This document shows, in pieces, positions 43,400 to 45,384 of a stretch of DNA of 45,384 nucleotides. The notes under the pieces are model-generated. The model had not been told where the DNA came from. It searched no databases and was given only the letters and a program-made list of their open reading frames with translations. The translations under genes were made by a program, and so were the position numbers. The DNA comes from Paraburkholderia sp. (GTDB taxonomy: Bacteria; Pseudomonadota; Gammaproteobacteria; Burkholderiales; Burkholderiaceae), in NCBI RefSeq assembly GCF_026225065.1, contig NZ_JAMFSB010000180.1, positions 1-45,384 of the forward strand. Direction: 5' to 3'. The first letter of the stretch is position 1; every line of letters begins with the position of its first letter.

Positions 43400-44331
43400 T
43401 TTTCGTACTCCCCTTTCAGGTTCTTCGCGAGCATGCGGACAAGGAAGAACGACACGATGTTCGCCAGCACCACCGCGAGAATCCCGCCCGCCGAGGCCAG
43501 ACCGACGTCGAACTGTTGCAGGCCGAGCGAATAGATCAGGTAAGACAGATTGGTGGTCGCCGTGCCTGGGCCGCCGCCTGTCGTCGTATAGATTTCAGCG
43601 AAGATCGACAGCAGGAAAATGGTCTCCATCATCACCACCACCGCGATCGCCCGTCTCAGGTGGGGCAGCGTGATGTAGAAGAACATCGAGAAGGCGCCCG
43701 CACCGTCGATCTTGGCCGCTTCCTTCTGCTCCTGGTCGAGCGACTGGATCGCAGTGAACAGGATCAGGAACGCGAACGGTAGCCACTGCCAAGAGACGAT
43801 CATGATGATCGCGGTGAGCGGATAGTCGGCGAACCAGTCGATCGGCTGCATGCCAATCGCACGCATACCCTGCGCGATCAGGCCGTACACCGGATGCAGG
43901 ATCATGTTCTTCCAGATCAGCGCGCTGACCGTCGGCATCACGAAGAACGGCGCAATCGCCAGCAGCCGCGCGACACCCTGGCCGTAGAACTTGCGATCGA
44001 ACAGCACCGACATCAGCACGCCGCCCACTACCGTGATCACCAGCGTGGCGATAATCAGTTCGAGCGTATGGCCGATCGACGGTCCGAACGATGGATCTGT
44101 AGCAAGGTACTTGTAGTTGTCGAGCCCGGCAAAACCCTTCTCGTCGGGGTTGAGCAGGTTGTAGTGCGAAAAGGAAAACCAGATCGTCATCGCCAAAGGG
44201 ATCGCCATCCACAGCACCAGTACAGCGGTGGACGGCGCCGCTAACCAGCGTGCGGAATTGGCTTTGCGCGTTTCGCGCTCTTTTTCGGTCTGGGGAGTGG
44301 CATGCATGAGAGGAAGGCGCAGAGGACGCAT
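43396..44331 (-). CDS. Sugar-alcohol ABC transporter permease (MalF/SmoF type)
   Basis: A 311-residue inner-membrane permease with six predicted helices; the EAA loop is EAAKIDGAGAFSMFFYITLP (204-223). An in-frame ATG 8 codons further in (44307) could also serve as the start, with the first residues being basic. It pairs with the G-type permease to form the channel. A 176-bp structured spacer separates it from the binding-protein gene upstream. Confidence 0.93.
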   Translation of the reverse strand: MRPLRLPLMHATPQTEKERETRKANSARWLAAPSTAVLVLWMAIPLAMTIWFSFSHYNLLNPDEKGFAGLDNYKYLATDPSFGPSIGHTLELIIATLVITVVGGVLMSVLFDRKFYGQGVARLLAIAPFFVMPTVSALIWKNMILHPVYGLIAQGMRAIGMQPIDWFADYPLTAIIMIVSWQWLPFAFLILFTAIQSLDQEQKEAAKIDGAGAFSMFFYITLPHLRRAIAVVVMMETIFLLSIFAEIYTTTGGGPGTATTNLSYLIYSLGLQQFDVGLASAGGILAVVLANIVSFFLVRMLAKNLKGEYEK

Positions 44332-44354
44332 GATGTGACCACCTGTTCGGTAAA

Positions 44355-44498
44355 GCGCGGGAAACGCGCGGCTGAAAGTCAGCCCGAGGTGCTGCCGGTC
44401 GCGGCGAAGCGGGTGCGACCGGGACGTGGCTCAGGCGTAACGGCTCAGCCGTGACGGCCCGCTGTGCTGCAAGGGCCGGCTGACTGGCGTCAGCCGGC
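44355..44498 (-). repeat. Row of four stem-loops between binding protein and permease genes
   Basis: Four inverted repeats fill the 176-bp spacer: GCGCG/CGCGC (44355-44369), CCGGTCGC/GCGACCGG (44395-44422), ACGGC/GCCGT (44440-44452) and the strongest, GCCGGCTGAC/GTCAGCCGGC (44475-44498, 4-nt loop), which begins about 9 bp after the binding-protein stop. None is followed by a T-run. Such elements commonly protect the mRNA of the abundant binding protein and lower permease expression. Confidence 0.65.
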
Positions 44499-44507
44499 GG
44501 TTTCACG

Positions 44508-45384
44508 TCACTTCAGATAGCCGGCCTGACGCACAGCGCGTTCGGCAGTGGCCTGTCCGGCTGCCAGAGCCTGATCGACGGTCATCTGTCCGGCGAGGGC
44601 ACCCGAAATGCTTTGGCCCACCACCGTACCAAACGACTGAAACTCAGGAATGCCGACGAACTGCACACCGGTGTACGGCACAGGCTTGAGCGTCGGATGA
44701 TTCGGATCAGCCGTTTCGATCGCCTTCAGCACGAAGTCGGCAAACGGTGCCGCCGCCTTGTACTCGGGGCGCGCATAGGTCGACTGACGGGTTCCCGGAG
44801 GCGCCGAGGCCCAACCTTCGTCCTTCGCGACCATCTCGATGTATTCCTTCGAGGTTGCCCATGCGATGAACTTCTTCGCCGCGTCAGGCTGCTTCGACGA
44901 CTTCGGAATCGCCAGCGCCCACGCCCACAACCAGTGCGCGCCGCGCGGCGTGACTTCGATCGGCGCCGCAGCGAAGCCAACCTTGTCGGCGATCTGCGAT
45001 TGCTGCTTGTTGTACAGCATGCCGGCCGCCACCGTCGCATCGATCCACATCGCGCACTTGCCTGATGACATCAGCGTCAGGTTTTCGTTGAAGCCGTTCG
45101 AACTCGCTCCCGGAGGGCCGTCTTTTTGCAGCAGGTTGACGTAAAAGCTGATGGCCTTCTTCCATTCCGGCGACGTGAGCTGCGGTTCCCACTTCTCATT
45201 GAACCAGCGGCCGCCGAAGGTGTTCACGACCGTGGTCGCGTACGCCATGTTTTCGCCCCAGCCGGCCTTGCCGCGCAGGCAGATACCGTTGATGTCGGCC
45301 TTGCGGTCGGTCATCTTGCGGGCAGCATCACCGATGAATTCCCAGGTCGGGTTTTCCGGCATCTTGAGGCCGGCCTTGTCGAGC
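44508..45384 (-). CDS. Sugar-alcohol ABC transporter substrate-binding protein (partial)
   Basis: The C-terminal 291 residues of an extracellular solute-binding protein of family 1 (SmoE/MtlE-like); the start and signal peptide lie beyond the window edge. Visible: WGENMAYATTVVNTFGGRW, a ligand-cleft aromatic-rich core, GKCAMWIDATVAAGML, and RGAHWLWAWALAIPKSSK. It should deliver a sugar alcohol such as arabinitol, mannitol or sorbitol to the permeases; specificity is inferred from operon content and from the dalD/xylB genes 11 kb away. First known gene of the ABC operon. Confidence 0.9.
   Translation of the reverse strand, partial: LDKAGLKMPENPTWEFIGDAARKMTDRKADINGICLRGKAGWGENMAYATTVVNTFGGRWFNEKWEPQLTSPEWKKAISFYVNLLQKDGPPGASSNGFNENLTLMSSGKCAMWIDATVAAGMLYNKQQSQIADKVGFAAAPIEVTPRGAHWLWAWALAIPKSSKQPDAAKKFIAWATSKEYIEMVAKDEGWASAPPGTRQSTYARPEYKAAAPFADFVLKAIETADPNHPTLKPVPYTGVQFVGIPEFQSFGTVVGQSISGALAGQMTVDQALAAGQATAERAVRQAGYLK

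Noticed and set aside
1..45384. CRISPR arrays, insertion sequences, prophage or integration sites
   Set aside because: No regularly spaced repeats, transposase or phage genes were seen; the only recombinase is the housekeeping XerD.

Overview
The window is GC-rich and almost fully coding. Its gene content points to a betaproteobacterium of the Burkholderia sensu lato group, most likely Paraburkholderia (inference). The markers are the murJ/rpsT pair, the DUF3579/argF pair, a kynR-kynBUA cluster, a twin-arginine amidase beside tsaE, and GCTATAATC-type -10 boxes. No rRNA, tRNA, CRISPR array, prophage or insertion sequence was seen. Most of the window reads as ordinary chromosome; about 27.9-45.4 kb is accessory catabolism.  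Region 1 (0-24 kb) is housekeeping. It holds an SDR dehydrogenase; murJ with a translationally overlapped SirB1-family gene; rpsT with a strong promoter, long leader and terminator; a DUF3579 gene and divergent argF, which has a structured leader and no Shine-Dalgarno; murB and yajQ; plsY, ybaK, xerD-ogt, queG, tsaE-amiC and eamA; a compact vapBC toxin-antitoxin pair with a near-consensus promoter and palindromic operator; a pirin; a CnoX-like thioredoxin with an intact CGPC site; tcdA, pdxH, cfa, a DUF72 protein, msrA and a flavin reductase.  Region 2 (24.3-27.9 kb) is tryptophan catabolism. The Lrp-type regulator kynR is divergent from kynB-kynU-kynA, which take tryptophan through N-formylkynurenine and kynurenine to anthranilate. 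The 131-bp gap between kynR and kynB carries a perfect 10-bp inverted repeat whose one arm contains the kynR ribosome binding site.  Region 3 (27.9-33.4 kb) is polyol breakdown: an AraC/MtlR-like regulator divergent from a D-arabinitol 4-dehydrogenase, a xylulokinase and a SorC-type sugar-responsive regulator. The matching sugar-alcohol ABC transporter (ATPase, HAD phosphatase, two permeases, binding protein running off the window) lies at 40.6-45.4 kb on the opposite strand.  Region 4 (33.5-40.5 kb) sits between the two polyol halves. It is a minus-strand operon encoding PxpA, a stand-alone biotin carrier, a biotin carboxylase, a PxpB-like and a PxpC-like carboxyltransferase subunit, and an NCS1 permease, with a divergent LysR regulator. 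Together these supply every part of a biotin-dependent carboxylase plus the PxpA hydrolase partner and an importer of the family that carries cyclic amides. This is the best candidate here for an incompletely described system: carboxylation-driven opening of a cyclic amide such as 5-oxoproline or a related lactam.  RNA-scale structure worth noting: a row of four stem-loops between the ABC binding-protein and permease genes, two mutually exclusive hairpins directly after cfa, and the argF and kynR leaders.
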